Source: Marinobacterium nitratireducens
GTDB taxonomy: Bacteria; Pseudomonadota; Gammaproteobacteria; Pseudomonadales; Balneatricaceae
Length of the DNA stretch: 64,000 bases
Assembly: GCF_014645375.1 (NCBI RefSeq)
Contig: NZ_BMLT01000006.1
Location: forward strand, 248,001-312,000
Direction of reading: 5' to 3'
Position numbers and translations under genes: made by a program
Shown here: piece after piece, positions 29,842 through 38,366 of the stretch
Layout of the letters: each line of letters opens with the position of its first letter
How positions within the stretch are numbered: position 1 is the first letter of the stretch
The notes under the pieces: model-generated
Told to the model about the DNA's origin: nothing
What the model saw: the letters and a program-made list of their open reading frames with translations, nothing else
Database searches by the model: none

Positions 29842-29929
29842 GTATGAAAGGACTCAGGGCGGCGGGTCCGGACAACCGGCTGCCGCCTGTGGTCGCAGGT
29901 CTAATAATCAGAATAAGCGAGTAAATCCC

Positions 29930-31378
29930 ATGTTCGACGTACCTTTGCTGATTGGCGGCAAGACCGTTGCCGCTTCTGACGGTCGCACCTTCGACCGTGT
30001 AAGCCCGCTGACCGGCGACGTGGTGTCCCGGGTTGCCGCCGCATCCGTCGCGGATGCCAATGCGGCGGTGGCGGCGGCTCAGGCGGCCTTCCCGGAATGG
30101 TCTGGGCTGGCGCCAAACGAGCGTCGCCGTCGTCTGCTCAAGTGTGCGGACCTGATGGAATCGAAGGCGGAAGCCTTCATGGCGGCGGCCAGCGAGACCG
30201 GGGCTGCGGCCAACTGGTACGGCTTCAACGTACATCTGGCGGCGGGCATGCTGCGCGAGGCGGCGTCCATGACCACCCAGATCAACGGTGAGGTCATTCC
30301 GTCCGACGTGCCCGGCAGCTTTGCCATGGCGCTGCGCCAGCCCTGCGGCGTGGTGCTCGGTATCGCGCCCTGGAACGCGCCGGTCATTCTCGGTACCCGT
30401 GCCATCGCGATGCCGCTGGCGTGCGGTAACACCGTGGTGCTCAAGGCTTCCGAGCTGAGCCCGCAGACCCACAGTCTGATCGGCCAGGTGCTGCAGGAGG
30501 CGGGGCTCGGCGACGGTGTCGTCAATGTCGTCACCAACGCTCCGGAAGACGCTCCGGCCATCGTCGAGGCGCTGATCGCGAATCCTGCGGTGCGCCGCGT
30601 CAATTTCACCGGCTCCACCAAGGTCGGACGTATCGTCGGCGAGCTGTCTGCGCGGCACCTCAAGCCTGCGCTGCTGGAGCTCGGCGGCAAGGCGCCGCTG
30701 CTGGTGCTGGACGACGCCGATCTGGATGCGGCGGTTGAGGCGGCGGCCTTTGGCGCCTACTTCAACCAGGGACAGATCTGCATGTCGACCGAGCGCCTGG
30801 TCGTCGACAACCGCGTCGCCGACGCCTTCGTCGAGAAGCTGGCGGCCAAGGCCCGGACCCTGCTCGCGGGTGATCCGAACGACGACGCTTCGGTGCTCGG
30901 TTCGCTGGTGGACGCCTCGGCCGGCGAGCGTATCAAGGCGCTGGTGGAGGACGCGTTAAGCAAGGGCGCGCGCCTGGTGACCGGCGGACAGCTGGACGGC
31001 AGTATCATGCAGGCCACGCTGCTCGACAACGTGACCCCGGAGATGAAGCTCTACTACGAGGAGTCGTTCGGCCCGGTGGCGGTGGTGATTCGCGCCGAGG
31101 GTGACGATGCCCTGGTGGAGACGGCCAACGATTCCGAGTTCGGCCTGTCGGCCGCGGTGTTCAGTCGCGATGTCTCCCGCGCCATGGGGATTGCACAGCG
31201 CATCGAATCCGGTATCTGCCATATCAACGGCCCGACGGTCCACGACGAAGCACAGATGCCGTTCGGCGGTGTGAAGTCCAGCGGCTACGGCAGCTTCGGC
31301 GCCAAGGCGTCGATCGAGCACTTCACCCAGCTGCGCTGGATCACCATCCAGAATACGCCGCGCCATTATCCAATTTGA
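29930..31378 (+). CDS. vdh: Vanillin dehydrogenase
   Basis: This 482-residue NAD-dependent aldehyde dehydrogenase oxidises vanillin and p-hydroxybenzaldehyde to the corresponding benzoates. Active-site segments are PWNAPVILGTRAIAMPLACGN, VVLKASELSPQ, LELGGKAPLLVLDD and NQGQICMSTERLVV with the nucleophilic cysteine. The length equals that of the Pseudomonas Vdh. The start at 29930 gives this length; the frame continues 42 codons upstream into the repeat element. Ribosome-binding strength is poor (GAGTAAATCCC). Products would be vanillate or 4-hydroxybenzoate, for which demethylase or hydroxylase genes are not in the window. Confidence 0.95.
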   Translation: MFDVPLLIGGKTVAASDGRTFDRVSPLTGDVVSRVAAASVADANAAVAAAQAAFPEWSGLAPNERRRRLLKCADLMESKAEAFMAAASETGAAANWYGFNVHLAAGMLREAASMTTQINGEVIPSDVPGSFAMALRQPCGVVLGIAPWNAPVILGTRAIAMPLACGNTVVLKASELSPQTHSLIGQVLQEAGLGDGVVNVVTNAPEDAPAIVEALIANPAVRRVNFTGSTKVGRIVGELSARHLKPALLELGGKAPLLVLDDADLDAAVEAAAFGAYFNQGQICMSTERLVVDNRVADAFVEKLAAKARTLLAGDPNDDASVLGSLVDASAGERIKALVEDALSKGARLVTGGQLDGSIMQATLLDNVTPEMKLYYEESFGPVAVVIRAEGDDALVETANDSEFGLSAAVFSRDVSRAMGIAQRIESGICHINGPTVHDEAQMPFGGVKSSGYGSFGAKASIEHFTQLRWITIQNTPRHYPI

Positions 31379-31486
31379 TCTCCAGCCGATCCGAGTTCTA
31401 TACGCCACAACAATAATAACGGCGCCGCGCCCTTACCGGGTAAACCGAGGTGCGGACGCCGTTGGACAAGTCAGGGAGTCGTTGCA

Positions 31487-33349
31487 GTGAATATTTCGAC
31501 CCAGATACCCCCGGGGATCGTTTATCGGCCGGTCTCGATCGGTCATCCGGATGTGGAAATGCGTCAGGAGGACGGCACTTTCTACCTGTCCCCCAGGGAG
31601 GCGCTCGCAGCCTATCCGGAGCGTCTGCTCGAGCGGCTGCAGCACTGGGCTGAGGTTCGGCCCGAGCAGACCTTCGTCGCCCAGCGCAGGGGCGACGGCG
31701 ACTGGCAGCGCATCAGCTATCGCGACATGCTGGCGCGGGTGCGCAAGATCGCCCAGAGCCTGGTCGGGCTGAATCTGTCCCAGGACAGGCCGCTGCTGAT
31801 TCTGTCCGGCAATGACCTGGAGCATCTGCAAATGGCGCTTGGCGCCATGTACGCGGGCGTGCCCCATTCGCCGGTATCCCCGCCGTACTCGCTGATCGCC
31901 CAGGATTTCACCAAGCTCGAGCATATCGTCAACCTGATTCGTCCGGGGCTGGTATTTGCCGCCAGCGGCGAGCGATTTGCCCGTGCCATCATCGCGGTGG
32001 TACCGGCCGATACGCCGGTGGTCGTTACCGAAGGCAGCCTGCCGGACCGCGAAGCGCTTTCTTTCGACAGCCTGCTGGCGCCGGAAGACTGCAGCGATGC
32101 CGATCGCGCCTACGCCGCTACAGGTCCCGATACCATCGCCAAGTTTCTCTTCACCAGCGGCTCGACCAAGCTGCCCAAGGCGGTGACGACGACCCAGCGC
32201 ATGCTGTGCGCCAATCAGCAGATGCTGCTGCAGACCTTCCCGGTGTTCGGCGAGGAACCGCCGGTGCTGGTCGACTGGCTGCCCTGGAACCATACCTTCG
32301 GCGGCAGTCACAACGTCGGTATCGCGCTCTATAACGGCGGCACGCTCTATATCGACGACGGCAAGCCGACGCCGCAGCTGTTCGAACAGACGCTGCAAAA
32401 CCTGCGTGAGATTTCGCCGACGGCTTACCTTACGGTGCCGAAAGGCTGGGAAGAGCTTGCCAATGCCCTCGAAGCCGACGCGCAGCTGCGTGAGCGCTTT
32501 TTCAAGCGCATGAAGCTGTTCTTCTTCGCCGGCGCGGCGCTGTCCCAGCCGGTCTGGAACCGGCTGGATCGGATTGCCGAGGCGCATTGCGGCGAGCGTA
32601 TCCGCATGATGGCGGGGCTCGGCATGACCGAAACGGCGCCCTCGTGCACCTTTACCACGGGGCCGGTCTGCTCGCTTGCCGGTTATGTCGGATTGCCGGC
32701 GCCCGGCTGCGAGGTCAAGCTGACCCCGGTCAATGGCAAGCTCGAGGCGCGCTTTCGCGGTCCGCACGTGATGCCGGGCTACTGGCGTTCGGAGGAGCTG
32801 ACGCAGCAGGCTTTCGACGAGGACGGCTACTACTGTACCGGCGACGCCCTGCGGTTCATGGACCCGGAACAGCCGCACAAGGGGCTGATGTTCGACGGCC
32901 GTATCGCGGAGGACTTCAAGCTTTCCTCGGGCGTATTCGTCAGCGTCGGGCCGCTGCGGACCCGGGCCATCCTGAAGGGCGCACCCTATGTGCAGGATGT
33001 CGTCGTCACGGCGCCCGATCGCGACCGTCTTGGGCTGATGGTTTTTCCCGATCTGCGGGCCTGTCGCGACCTGGCGGGGCTGCCTTCAGGCGCAACGCCT
33101 TCGGAGGTCATCGCGGCGCCGGCGGTGCGCGAGTGGCTGCAGGGGCTGCTGGGGCAGCTCAACGAAGAGGCCTCGGGCAGCTCCAACCGCATCGATCGCG
33201 CCTGCCTGCAGGCAGAGCCGCCGTCGCTCGATCTCGGTGAAGTGACCGACAAGGGCTCCATCAACCAGAGTGCGGTGCTGAAACATCGCGCGGATCGGGT
33301 CGATGCGCTCTACGAAGGTCGGGACAGCGATATCGTCTTCGCCGGCTGA
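31487..33349 (+). CDS. fcs: Feruloyl-CoA synthetase (AMP-forming)
   Basis: This 620-residue acyl-adenylate-forming enzyme activates ferulate, p-coumarate and caffeate with ATP and CoA. The AMP-binding motif is LFTSGSTKLPKAV, a variant of the usual TSGTTGxPK, as in the Pseudomonas Fcs. Further motifs are WLPWNHTFGGSHNVG, GLGMTETAPSCTF and YYCTGDALRF. It uses a GTG start with GGGAG before it. It follows vdh by 108 bases and is followed by a good terminator, so acd may have separate expression. Together with ech and vdh it completes the CoA-dependent, non-beta-oxidative ferulate route. Confidence 0.95.
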   Translation: MNISTQIPPGIVYRPVSIGHPDVEMRQEDGTFYLSPREALAAYPERLLERLQHWAEVRPEQTFVAQRRGDGDWQRISYRDMLARVRKIAQSLVGLNLSQDRPLLILSGNDLEHLQMALGAMYAGVPHSPVSPPYSLIAQDFTKLEHIVNLIRPGLVFAASGERFARAIIAVVPADTPVVVTEGSLPDREALSFDSLLAPEDCSDADRAYAATGPDTIAKFLFTSGSTKLPKAVTTTQRMLCANQQMLLQTFPVFGEEPPVLVDWLPWNHTFGGSHNVGIALYNGGTLYIDDGKPTPQLFEQTLQNLREISPTAYLTVPKGWEELANALEADAQLRERFFKRMKLFFFAGAALSQPVWNRLDRIAEAHCGERIRMMAGLGMTETAPSCTFTTGPVCSLAGYVGLPAPGCEVKLTPVNGKLEARFRGPHVMPGYWRSEELTQQAFDEDGYYCTGDALRFMDPEQPHKGLMFDGRIAEDFKLSSGVFVSVGPLRTRAILKGAPYVQDVVVTAPDRDRLGLMVFPDLRACRDLAGLPSGATPSEVIAAPAVREWLQGLLGQLNEEASGSSNRIDRACLQAEPPSLDLGEVTDKGSINQSAVLKHRADRVDALYEGRDSDIVFAG

Positions 33350-33367
33350 CGTCGGTTGATGCCGACC

Positions 33368-33413
33368 AACGCCGCCGTCGCTGCCGGGATCCGTCAGAGC
33401 CGGCGGCGTTTTT
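33368..33413 (+). terminator. Intrinsic terminator between fcs and acd
   Basis: AACGCCGCCG and CGGCGGCGTT form a perfect ten-base stem followed by TTT. It lies 18 bases after the fcs stop codon. Confidence 0.8.
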
Positions 33414-33441
33414 GTGAGTAACAGGGGATCGGAGAGTCCAA

Positions 33442-35184
33442 GTGTCGAATTACACTCCACCGCTGCGGGATATGCAGTTTGTTATCGAAGAGTGGCTCGC
33501 AGCGCCCGATGACTGGGCCGGCTGGGAGGCCCACTCGGCGCTGGACGCGGAGCTGGCGGCCCAGGTGCTGGTGGAAGCCGCAAAGTTTGCACAGCATGAG
33601 CTGGCACCGTTGAACGCGAGCGGCGATCAGCAGGGTTGCCGGTTCGATAACGGCGTGGTGTCGACGCCTGCCGGATTTCCGGAGAGTTATCGTCTCTTCG
33701 TCGAGGGCGGCTGGCCCTCGCTGTGCTGCGCCGAAGAGGATGGCGGTCAGGGGTTGCCGCAGCTGCTGAACGTGGCGATGCTCGAGATGCTGGCATCCGC
33801 CAATCATGCCTGGGCGATGTACCCCGGCATTGCCCAGGGTGCCTACGAGTGCCTGAGCGAATCGGCGCCGGCCTGGATCCGCGAGCGCTATCTGCCCGAA
33901 ATCGTCTCCGGCGAGGCGCTGCCGACGATGTGTCTGACCGAGCCACAGGCGGGTACCGATATCGGCCTTATCCGCACCAAGGCGGAACCGCAGCCGGACG
34001 GTTCCTGCCGTCTCCGCGGCAACAAGATCTTCATCTCCGGCGGCGAGCAGGACATGACCGACGACATCCTGCACCTGGTGCTGGCACGTCTGCCCGAGGC
34101 GCCGCCGGGGCCGCGTGGTCTGTCGCTGTTCCTGGTGCCGAAATGGCTGGACCGGGAGGGCGGTCGCGAGCGCAATGAGGTCTACTGTACCGGCATCGAG
34201 CACAAGATGGGTATTCGCGGCAGCGCCACCTGCAGTCTGTCGTTCGAGGGCGCCACGGGCTGGCTGCTGGGCGAACCGCACGCGGGCCTCAAGGCGATGT
34301 TCGTAATGATGAACTCGGCGCGGCTGCACGTGGGGCTGCAGGGACTCGGTCACGCCGAAAAGGCGCTCCAGCTCGCCACCGGGTACGCCGCCGAGCGGCG
34401 GCAGATGAGAGCGGCCTCGAGGCCCCAGGGCGTGGCTGCCGCAGCGGTCGATCCAATCGGCTATCACGCGCCGGTCAGGCACAGCCTGCTCGAGCTTCGG
34501 GCCTGCACCGAAGGCATGCGCGCGCTGGGCTACTGGACCGGGCACATGCTCGATACGCTGCATCAGGTCGGGGAGGAGGAAGCGGCTGGTCTGCGGCGGC
34601 GGGTGGCGCTGCTGACACCGGTGATCAAGGCGTTTTTCAGCGAGCAGGGCTTTCGCCTGAGCAGCAATGCCCTGCAGGTGTTCGGCGGTTACGGCTATAT
34701 GCAGGAGTGCGGCATCGAGCAGACGCTGCGTGACAGCCGCATCGTGATGATTTACGAGGGCACCAACGAGGTTCAGGCCAACGATCTGCTGCTGCGCAAG
34801 GTGATGGCGGACGGTGGCGAGGGCTTGAGGGACCTGCTGGCGCTGGTGCGGCAGGAAGCCGAACTCGCCACCGCCGACAGACCCAGATTCGCCCGGCAAC
34901 TGAGTGCCGTGTGCGATACGGTGGAAGAGGCTGTCGGGCTGTTGCTGGATAGCCAGGACAGCGAGTATCCGTTCCGTGCTGCCGGCAACTTCCTGCGCCT
35001 GCTGGCGCTGTTGCTGATGGCCTATGCCTGGGCGAGAAGTGCCCGGGTGGCGGAGGGCCGTGACGATGACTTCCATCGCCAGAAGCGGCAGACGGCGGCG
35101 TTCTTTTTCGACTACGTACTGCCCGAGTATCGCCACCGGGCCGATATGATTCGGGCGGCGCAAGCGCCGCTGCCGTTTGTCTGA
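33442..35184 (+). CDS. Acyl-CoA dehydrogenase family protein of the ferulate cluster
   Basis: This 580-residue flavoprotein has the long AcdA-type architecture with N-terminal helical domain, FAD domain and a C-terminal extension. Signatures include MCLTEPQAGTDIGLIRTKA, IFISGGEQDMTDD, FEGATGWLLGEPHAGLKAMF and the C-terminal FGGYGYMQECGIEQTLRDSRI followed by MIYEGTNEVQA. An equivalent gene (acd) accompanies fcs-ech-vdh in Pseudomonas but is not needed for vanillin formation. It could oxidise dihydroferuloyl-CoA or phenylpropanoyl-CoA to the cinnamoyl-CoA. It starts with GTG at 33442, preceded by GGAGAG. Confidence 0.88.
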   Translation: MSNYTPPLRDMQFVIEEWLAAPDDWAGWEAHSALDAELAAQVLVEAAKFAQHELAPLNASGDQQGCRFDNGVVSTPAGFPESYRLFVEGGWPSLCCAEEDGGQGLPQLLNVAMLEMLASANHAWAMYPGIAQGAYECLSESAPAWIRERYLPEIVSGEALPTMCLTEPQAGTDIGLIRTKAEPQPDGSCRLRGNKIFISGGEQDMTDDILHLVLARLPEAPPGPRGLSLFLVPKWLDREGGRERNEVYCTGIEHKMGIRGSATCSLSFEGATGWLLGEPHAGLKAMFVMMNSARLHVGLQGLGHAEKALQLATGYAAERRQMRAASRPQGVAAAAVDPIGYHAPVRHSLLELRACTEGMRALGYWTGHMLDTLHQVGEEEAAGLRRRVALLTPVIKAFFSEQGFRLSSNALQVFGGYGYMQECGIEQTLRDSRIVMIYEGTNEVQANDLLLRKVMADGGEGLRDLLALVRQEAELATADRPRFARQLSAVCDTVEEAVGLLLDSQDSEYPFRAAGNFLRLLALLLMAYAWARSARVAEGRDDDFHRQKRQTAAFFFDYVLPEYRHRADMIRAAQAPLPFV

Positions 35185-35189
35185 TCACC

Positions 35190-35212
35190 CTGGCCGCCCG
35201 CCCCGGGCGGCC
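35190..35212 (+). terminator. Possible stem-loop after acd
   Basis: TGGCCGCCCG and CGGGCGGCCA form a stem a few bases after the acd stop. There is no proper T-run, so it may be only a transcript-end stabiliser. Confidence 0.5.
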
Positions 35213-35275
35213 ATTCCCTCTATCAGTTACCCATCCGAATCTGATGGCAGAAGCCCGCTAATGCGGGTTTTGAAA

Positions 35276-35515
35276 GTAGGATGGGTGGAACGGCGCAGTG
35301 CACCGCGTTTGCCTGCCTCTTTGCGCGAAATGCGCCGTGCAACCCATCATGTGGTTTCAGCACATCCTCGGCGATAATAGGGAAGCGGTTGATGGGTTAC
35401 GCCGCATCGAACATCGAGATGTACCGGCATCTTGGGTGTCATTGCGGCTCCACCCATCCTACTACTCCATCAGGGGCGGAAATGACGTACCAGGGCGTCG
35501 CTTCACCCATCCTAC
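35276..35515. repeat. GTAGGATGGGTG-bounded intergenic repeat (copy 1)
   Basis: The left end reads GTAGGATGGGTGGA. Inverted right ends, CACCCATCCTAC, occur at about 35454-35465 and again at about 35504-35515, so the copy appears composite. GATGGGTTACGCCGC is found inside. Related copies stand at 47698, 49175 and 62541. There is no coding capacity, and it fills most of the gap between acd and the marR gene. Confidence 0.65.
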
Positions 35516-35626
35516 GAATCCCTTGATCCGGGCGGCACTCCGTCTGGTGGCCATCCCGTTCATTAAGACCGGAGCTGTTGACGTTTGTGGACGTGGGTCC
35601 GCAAACGTCACTAGTCCCTTGGAAAC

Positions 35627-36100
35627 CTATCCCCGATACAGCTTTTTCAGCAGCGCGAGCAACTGGACCCGCTCGTCGTCGCTGAGATTGGCCGTGCCTT
35701 CCAGATCGGTGTCCCTGGCGGCCGTCTTCAGTTGTCCGAGCACCTGTTCTCCGGTTTTGCTGAGAAAAATGCCGTAGGAGCGCTTGTCCGGCTTGCAGCG
35801 CACCCGCATGGCGAGCCCCAGCTTTTCGAGCTTGTTCAGCAGGGTCACGACCTGGGGCGGTTCGATCAGCAGCTGGCCGCCGAGGTCGGCCTGGGTCAGG
35901 CCCGGGCTTTCGCTGATGACCACCAGGGCCGCGAACTGTGACGGGCGAAGGTCGTGCTCGCCGAGTTTGCCGATGAGGCTCTTGTTGACGTGGATATGGG
36001 CACGCTTGAGCGAATAGCCGATCAGTTCATCCAGGATGCTGGAGGTGGCGGTGTTGAGTTCGATGTCGTCGAGCAGGGCGGTATTTTGTTGTACAGGCAT
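35627..36100 (-). CDS. MarR-family repressor, probable regulator of the hydroxycinnamate genes
   Basis: This 157-residue protein has the MarR winged-helix domain at about residues 50-120 (LRPSQFAALVVISESPGLTQADLG, QVVTLLNKLEKLGLAMRV, KRSYGIFLSKTGEQV). Known relatives such as FerC/FerR and CouR repress hydroxycinnamate genes and respond to the CoA thioesters. The gene lies between the ech-vdh-fcs-acd operon and the second TAXI operon. Three TAGTTA-N7-TAACWA dyads in this block are its probable sites. A more degenerate form, AAGTTA-N7-TAAGTT at about 36129-36147, lies before its own start and could serve autoregulation. Confidence 0.88.
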   Translation of the reverse strand: MPVQQNTALLDDIELNTATSSILDELIGYSLKRAHIHVNKSLIGKLGEHDLRPSQFAALVVISESPGLTQADLGGQLLIEPPQVVTLLNKLEKLGLAMRVRCKPDKRSYGIFLSKTGEQVLGQLKTAARDTDLEGTANLSDDERVQLLALLKKLYRG

Positions 36101-36411
36101 GGCCGTGTCATCGGATGGTTTTGAAGTTAAGTTAATCAGTATAAGTTATTTTTTATCCAATGGCAGCCCGGACTTCCCGTTGGCTGACAAGGCCACCGAA
36201 AACAGCCCCGCGAGCCATATCAGGCCGCCCATCCTGGCCGGGGAGCTCGCCGAAGTTTTTGTAAAGCCTTTATTTTATGGGATTCTCACGTGATTTATGA
36301 GCGCTTCAGGTCGCTGCCGGCAGTCCTTGGCGTGGCAGTTCCACCTGTTTCGATAATGTAATAGCCAATCACCGTTTTTGCATTTCACAACCCCGCTGTG
36401 GCTGGTTAAGT
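36101..36411. promoter_or_regulatory. Divergent promoter region between marR and the second TAXI gene
   Basis: The region contains AGTTA repeats near 36126-36147 in front of marR. It also holds GTTTTTGCATTTCACAAC at 36374-36391, almost the same as the element upstream of the LysR gene at 20974. No gene is supported. Confidence 0.4.
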
Positions 36412-36430
36412 TAGTTAAGCCTGATAACAA
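36412..36430. promoter_or_regulatory. TAGTTA-N7-TAACAA operator before the second TAXI operon
   Basis: TAGTTA, seven bases, then TAACAA, identical in its half-sites to the copy at 23420. It ends 22 bases before the ATG of the TAXI gene, almost the same distance as in cassette B. The surrounding promoter sequence is also homologous. Confidence 0.6.
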
Positions 36431-36452
36431 ATACAAGCAGGGAGAAAGTAGC

Positions 36453-37439
36453 ATGATTACCCGATCAAAGTGGTTTCGACGCAGTCTCTGTGCCCTGGCC
36501 GTCGGCCTGGCCGCGACAGCCCAGGCGCAGCAGATCAGCATGGAAACCGGGACGCCGAGCAGTGTGTCCGGTCTCGTGTCTCAGACCATGGCCAGTCGCT
36601 GGGGCGAGGACGGGGTCGATGTACAGCTGTCGATGAATCAGACGATGACCAAATCGGTGCTGAAAATCGGTCAGGGCAAGCTCGATGCGGCGATGATTCC
36701 GCCGAACGCGCTGGGTGCGCTGAGGGCGGGTACCGCCCCCTACCTCGGTCTCGGGGACAAGGGGGCCGCGGTGGCCGACAATATCCGGGCGCTGTTCAGT
36801 ATCCCCACCAGCTACTATCACGCCATTACCTGGGCGGACTCCGGCATCGACAGCTGGGCGGATGCCGCCGGCAAGCGTGTATTCATCGGTCCTCCGGGCG
36901 GCGCCGCAAATGCCCAGATTACCGCCCTGGCCGATGCGGGCGGCCTGCCGGAAGGCCAGTATGACGCCGTGAAAGCTCCCTGGGGGTCCGCTACGCAGGG
37001 GTTTCAGGACGGCCAGTTCGACGTCCTGGTGATGATCTATGCGCTCGGATCCCAGGCGTTGTCGGAGCTGAGCCTGAGCCGGGACATCAACCTGCTTTCG
37101 CTGACATCCGAAAAAGCGGAACCGCCGGAAGGCCTGGGCCTGACCAGAGCCGCTATTCCCGCCGATACCTATCCGGGCCAGACAAATGACGCCGATGCAG
37201 TGACCTGGAAGACACTGATGATGATGGGTGTGCGCAGGGACCTGCCGGACGAACTGGCCTATCAGCTCACCAAGTCCTATGTGGATCGTGTCGGTGAGCT
37301 CGCCGCATCCAACGCCCTGCTTGGGGAACTGGCGGGTGCCGACCCCCTGGCCGGACTGAATGCCAGGCTGCATCCGGGAGCCGCCCGTTACTACCGGGAA
37401 AAGGGCATTCGGATTCCCGAGAACCTGCTGCCAAATTAA
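36453..37439 (+). CDS. Orphan TAXI-like solute-binding protein
   Basis: This 328-residue periplasmic protein has a signal peptide ending TAQAQQ. It shows the same layout as the cassette B receptor: ISMETGTPSSVSGLVSQTM, WADAAGKRVFIGPPGGAANAQ, FQDGQFDVLVMIYALGSQALSELSLSRDI and HPGAARYYREKGI. I chose the ATG at 36453 because GGGAGAAAG precedes it and the signal peptide then starts correctly. No permease gene follows; the next gene is an enoyl-CoA hydratase. I infer that it docks to the cassette B permease at 24524 and widens its substrate range. Confidence 0.87.
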   Translation: MITRSKWFRRSLCALAVGLAATAQAQQISMETGTPSSVSGLVSQTMASRWGEDGVDVQLSMNQTMTKSVLKIGQGKLDAAMIPPNALGALRAGTAPYLGLGDKGAAVADNIRALFSIPTSYYHAITWADSGIDSWADAAGKRVFIGPPGGAANAQITALADAGGLPEGQYDAVKAPWGSATQGFQDGQFDVLVMIYALGSQALSELSLSRDINLLSLTSEKAEPPEGLGLTRAAIPADTYPGQTNDADAVTWKTLMMMGVRRDLPDELAYQLTKSYVDRVGELAASNALLGELAGADPLAGLNARLHPGAARYYREKGIRIPENLLPN

Positions 37440-37514
37440 CAGATTCGGCCTTTGCCCGACGCCGGGTCTGTGCACGCGGCCGGCGTCGCCATCGGCCAAT
37501 GGAGAACGATCAAG

Positions 37515-38312
37515 ATGAACAACGTCGCGAATAACCCCGATGCCCAGCCGCTGGTACTGCTCGACATTGACGGTCCCGTCGCCACCATCACCCTCAACCG
37601 TCCCGAAAAGCGCAATGCGCTGAGCATGGCTGTCATCCATCGCCTCGAGGAGTGCTTTGCGACCCTGCCCGAGTCGGTCAGGGTGGTGATCCTCGCCGGT
37701 GCCGGCGAGCACTTCAGCGCCGGGCTGGACCTTTCGACGCTGTCCGAAAGCACCTCCTTCGAGGGTATCCAGCAGTCGATGGCCTGGTACGACGCCTTCG
37801 CCAGGATCCAGTTCGGACGCGTACCGGTGATTGCCGTGCTGCACGGCGCGGTCGTCGGCGGCGGGCTGGAGCTCGCCTCATCGCTGCATATCCGCGTGGC
37901 GGAGGAAAGCACCTATTTCGGCCTGCCGGAAGGACAGCGCGGCATCTTCCTCGGTGGTGGCGGCTCGGTACGCGTCACCAAGCTGATCGGCTTTTCCCGC
38001 GTCACCGAGATGATGCTGACCGGTCATGTCGTCGATGCGACCGAAGGCCACGCCATCGGCCTTGCCCACTATGTTACGCCGGCGGGCGAGGGCATGAAAA
38101 AGGCGCGCGAGCTGGCCGAGCGGATTGCCTCCAATGCGCCGCTGTCGAACTTCGCCATCCTCAATGCCCTGCCGCTGATCGCGGAGCAGCCGATGTCCCA
38201 CGGTCTGATGACCGAGGCGCTGATGGCGTCGGTGACCCAGGGCGCGCCGGAAGCCAAGGAGCGGATCAACGCCTTTCTGCAGAAGCGCGCCGGCAAGGTG
38301 GCGCCGGCCTGA
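37515..38312 (+). CDS. Enoyl-CoA hydratase/isomerase family protein
   Basis: This 265-residue crotonase-fold protein shows LNRPEKRNALSMAVI, the oxyanion-hole segment GAGEHFSAGLDLSTL and HGAVVGGGLELASSLHIRV. One acidic residue falls in the usual catalytic position (FGLPEGQRGIF). It is not of the Ech hydratase/lyase type, as the FSPL serine motif is missing. The start at 37515 follows GGAGAACG; 21 upstream codons are not family-like. It is followed by ADP-forming acyl-CoA synthetase, SDR and thiolase-like genes, so I infer hydration of an aromatic enoyl-CoA in a second side-chain-shortening route. Confidence 0.87.
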   Translation: MNNVANNPDAQPLVLLDIDGPVATITLNRPEKRNALSMAVIHRLEECFATLPESVRVVILAGAGEHFSAGLDLSTLSESTSFEGIQQSMAWYDAFARIQFGRVPVIAVLHGAVVGGGLELASSLHIRVAEESTYFGLPEGQRGIFLGGGGSVRVTKLIGFSRVTEMMLTGHVVDATEGHAIGLAHYVTPAGEGMKKARELAERIASNAPLSNFAILNALPLIAEQPMSHGLMTEALMASVTQGAPEAKERINAFLQKRAGKVAPA

Positions 38313-38366
38313 CCCGCTGAGTCCGCCGCCTTTAAATGCCCACCCATTCGATAACGAGGATCTCCC

